Positions 11,988 to 13,903 of a DNA stretch of 13,903 nt are shown one piece after another. The DNA comes from an uncultured Actinomycetes bacterium. GTDB taxonomy: Bacteria; Actinomycetota; Actinomycetes; S36-B12. The first letter of the stretch is position 1, and each line of letters opens with the position of its first letter. Both the position numbers and the translations under genes were made by a program. Below the pieces are notes generated by a model. It did not search any database. It was not told the origin of the DNA and saw only the letters and a program-made list of their open reading frames with translations. Where the stretch lies: contig CAINGG010000388.1 in the NCBI GenBank assembly GCA_903848435.1, positions 1 through 13,903 of the forward strand. The letters are read 5' to 3'.

Positions 11988-13871
11988 GTGTCCCATCCCC
12001 TCGACCCGCTCTCGGCTGCCGAACTGGGCGAGGTCTGCGCGGTACTCCGCGCCGAGGGATTGCTCGGCGGCCCGCGCCTGCTGTCGATGCTGCAACTCGA
12101 GGAGCCACCCAAGGACGCCGTCCGCGCGTGGCAGCCAGGAGAAACCCTTCCGCGGGTGGCGCGAGCCACCCTTTGGGATGGTGCCGAGCAGTTGGTGCGC
12201 ATCGCGCTGGTAGAAGTCGGCGGCGGCGTGCTCAACGTGCAGGAGGCGCCCGGCGCCCTTGCCTCGATTCTTGCCCTGGAGTGCCAGCGGGCGAAAGACG
12301 CCGTGCTTCGAGACGAGCGCCTCCACGCTGCGCTCGCCCGTCGCGGCATCACCGACCTCGACACGGTGCACATCGAAGCCTGGTCTTTCGGGTCGGAGGT
12401 GCCCAAGGGCATCGATGCCACGCGACGGCTGGTGTGGACCCCCATGTGGCTGCGCCCCGAGCCTGACTCCAACGTCTATGCGCACCCGATCGAGGGCCTG
12501 CGCACGATTGTCGACCTGGACTCCTGCGAGGTCTTGCGCGTGGAGGAGGACGAAGACTCCCCGCCTATCCCGATGACCCCGGGTCCCTACCGGGCCGACC
12601 AGACCAAGGCCGAGGTGCGACTGCGCGACCTCGCCATCACGCAGAAGGACGGACCGTCGTTCACGGTCGACGGCTGGGGCATTCGCTGGGAGCGCTGGCG
12701 GCTGCGTGTCGGCTTCGACCAGCGCGAAGGGCTTGTCCTCCACGATGTGAGATTCGACGATGGTGGTCGCGAGCGACCGATTGCCTACCGTATGTCGATC
12801 GCCGAGCTCGTGATTCCCTACGGCGACAAGGCCCCAGGAGCGCAGCGCAAGCAGGCATTTGACACCGGGGAGTTCAGCCTGGGCAACTTCACGAACTCCC
12901 TCGCTCTGGGGTGTGACTGCCTCGGGGAGATCGTCTATCTCGATGTGGCGGTGGCCGACGCGCTCGGCAACGTGCGCGAGATCCCCCAGGCGATCTGCAT
13001 GCACGAGGAGGACTACGGCATCCTCTGGAAGCACACGGACCAGAACGACCACGTTGAGGTGAGGCGCTCGCGTCGGTTCGTGGTGTCATCGATCGTCACG
13101 GTGAACAACTACGAATACGGCTACTTCTGGTACCTCTACCAAGACGGTTCCATTGAATTCGAAGCAAAGCTCACGGGCATCGTGCTGACCACCGCTGGCG
13201 AGCCGGGTGCCCCGACGCCGTCGGCCACCGCGCTCGAGCCCGGGCTCCTTGCCCCGTACCACCAGCACATCTTCTGCGCGCGCCTCGACCTTGACATCGA
13301 CGGAGGACCCAACACTTTGGTGGAGGTGGAGAGCGAGCCCCTTCCACCCGGGCCGCTGAACCCCGAGGGCTCCTCCTACACGCTTCGCCAGACGGTGCTG
13401 ACCCGGGAGTCAACTGCCCAGCGGGAGGTCAACCCCTTCACCGGTCGCTACTGGAAGGTCGTGAACCGCGAGGTGACCGGTCACCTGGGCGCACCGGTTG
13501 CCTACAAGCTGGTGCCTGGCCGCGTCACGTGGCCGATGGCCTCGCCAGAGTCAGTCATCGGGCGACGTGCAGGCTTCATGTACCACCACCTGTGGGCCAC
13601 CCCCAACAGGAGAGACGAGCGGTACCCCGCGGGTGAGTTCCCCTACCAGCACCCGGGTGGCGCAGGTTTGCCGGAGTGGACTGCGGCGGACAGGTCGCTC
13701 GAGGACACCGACCTTGTGCTGTGGCACGTCTTCGGTACGAATCACATTCCGCGCGTGGAGGACTGGCCGGTGATGTCCGTGGAACGCACGGGATTCATGC
13801 TGCTTCCTGTGGGCTTCTTTGGCCGCAATCCCGGTATCGACGTTGCCCCGCCCGGCAGCCACTGTCATTGA
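11988..13871 (+). CDS. Primary amine oxidase (copper/topaquinone)
   Basis: The enzyme oxidises primary amines to aldehydes with release of ammonia and hydrogen peroxide (EC 1.4.3.21); members of the Arthrobacter type act on phenylethylamine, tyramine or histamine. It has 627 residues, close to the bacterial family length, with two N-terminal small domains and the large C-terminal catalytic domain. Tyr375 in TVNNYEY is the residue converted to topaquinone. Asp292 in AFDTGEF is the catalytic base. His425 and His427 in YHQHIF plus His586 in GTNHIPR are the copper ligands. Cys311 and Cys337 are spaced 26 apart, like the structural disulfide in the Arthrobacter enzyme. No signal peptide is seen, so it should be cytoplasmic. 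The GTG start is supported by the -10 box. Which amine it uses cannot be read from the sequence. Confidence 0.96.
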   Translation: MSHPLDPLSAAELGEVCAVLRAEGLLGGPRLLSMLQLEEPPKDAVRAWQPGETLPRVARATLWDGAEQLVRIALVEVGGGVLNVQEAPGALASILALECQRAKDAVLRDERLHAALARRGITDLDTVHIEAWSFGSEVPKGIDATRRLVWTPMWLRPEPDSNVYAHPIEGLRTIVDLDSCEVLRVEEDEDSPPIPMTPGPYRADQTKAEVRLRDLAITQKDGPSFTVDGWGIRWERWRLRVGFDQREGLVLHDVRFDDGGRERPIAYRMSIAELVIPYGDKAPGAQRKQAFDTGEFSLGNFTNSLALGCDCLGEIVYLDVAVADALGNVREIPQAICMHEEDYGILWKHTDQNDHVEVRRSRRFVVSSIVTVNNYEYGYFWYLYQDGSIEFEAKLTGIVLTTAGEPGAPTPSATALEPGLLAPYHQHIFCARLDLDIDGGPNTLVEVESEPLPPGPLNPEGSSYTLRQTVLTRESTAQREVNPFTGRYWKVVNREVTGHLGAPVAYKLVPGRVTWPMASPESVIGRRAGFMYHHLWATPNRRDERYPAGEFPYQHPGGAGLPEWTAADRSLEDTDLVLWHVFGTNHIPRVEDWPVMSVERTGFMLLPVGFFGRNPGIDVAPPGSHCH

Positions 13872-13903
13872 GCGTGGATCGCTAGCTGCCACCGGGCTCT
13901 GCA

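Overview
The window reads as a high-GC Actinomycetota chromosome. The evidence is the actinobacterial order prfB - ftsE - ftsX - smpB, strong G/C third-position bias, frequent GTG starts, a tmRNA whose tag ends in ALAA, and several genes that appear to be transcribed leaderless: a TANNNT -10 box exactly six bases before an ATG or GTG. The genus cannot be named from this sequence alone.

Positions 1-3432 are a housekeeping block: the 3' part of prfB (RF2), a 78-aa superinfection-immunity-like membrane protein, the divisome ABC pair ftsE/ftsX, and smpB. Positions 3433-6361 hold a tightly coupled metabolic pair, a sphingosine-1-phosphate-lyase-like PLP enzyme and an FGGY kinase. Positions 6405-8207 hold a probable metal-linked envelope pair: a small His-rich DUF6153-like membrane protein and a lipoprotein joining a DUF305 domain to an F510_1955-type beta-propeller. 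thpR (2',3'-cyclic phosphodiesterase) lies on the minus strand and shares a CTAG stop with the lipoprotein. It is divergent from ssrA (tmRNA, 8841-9203). prfB, smpB and ssrA bring translation termination and ribosome rescue together within 9 kb.

The unusual part starts at the 3' end of ssrA. The last 14 bases of the tmRNA plus 3 flanking bases recur as a perfect 17-bp direct repeat 1.84 kb downstream (9190-9206 and 11029-11045), as expected for attL/attR of an element integrated in ssrA. Inside are six copies of GAGTAGANA in both orientations near the two ends (candidate recombinase arm sites), two very strong hairpins near the ends, and one convincing gene: a secreted pentapeptide-repeat protein with three cysteine pairs and a 28-unit, DNA-level 15-bp repeat. 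No integrase is present, so this is either a decayed island or a minimal element moved in trans.

Beyond the right att lie a membrane protein with the layout of a small potassium channel but no GYG filter, and then a complete copper amine oxidase with topaquinone, base and copper-ligand residues all visible.
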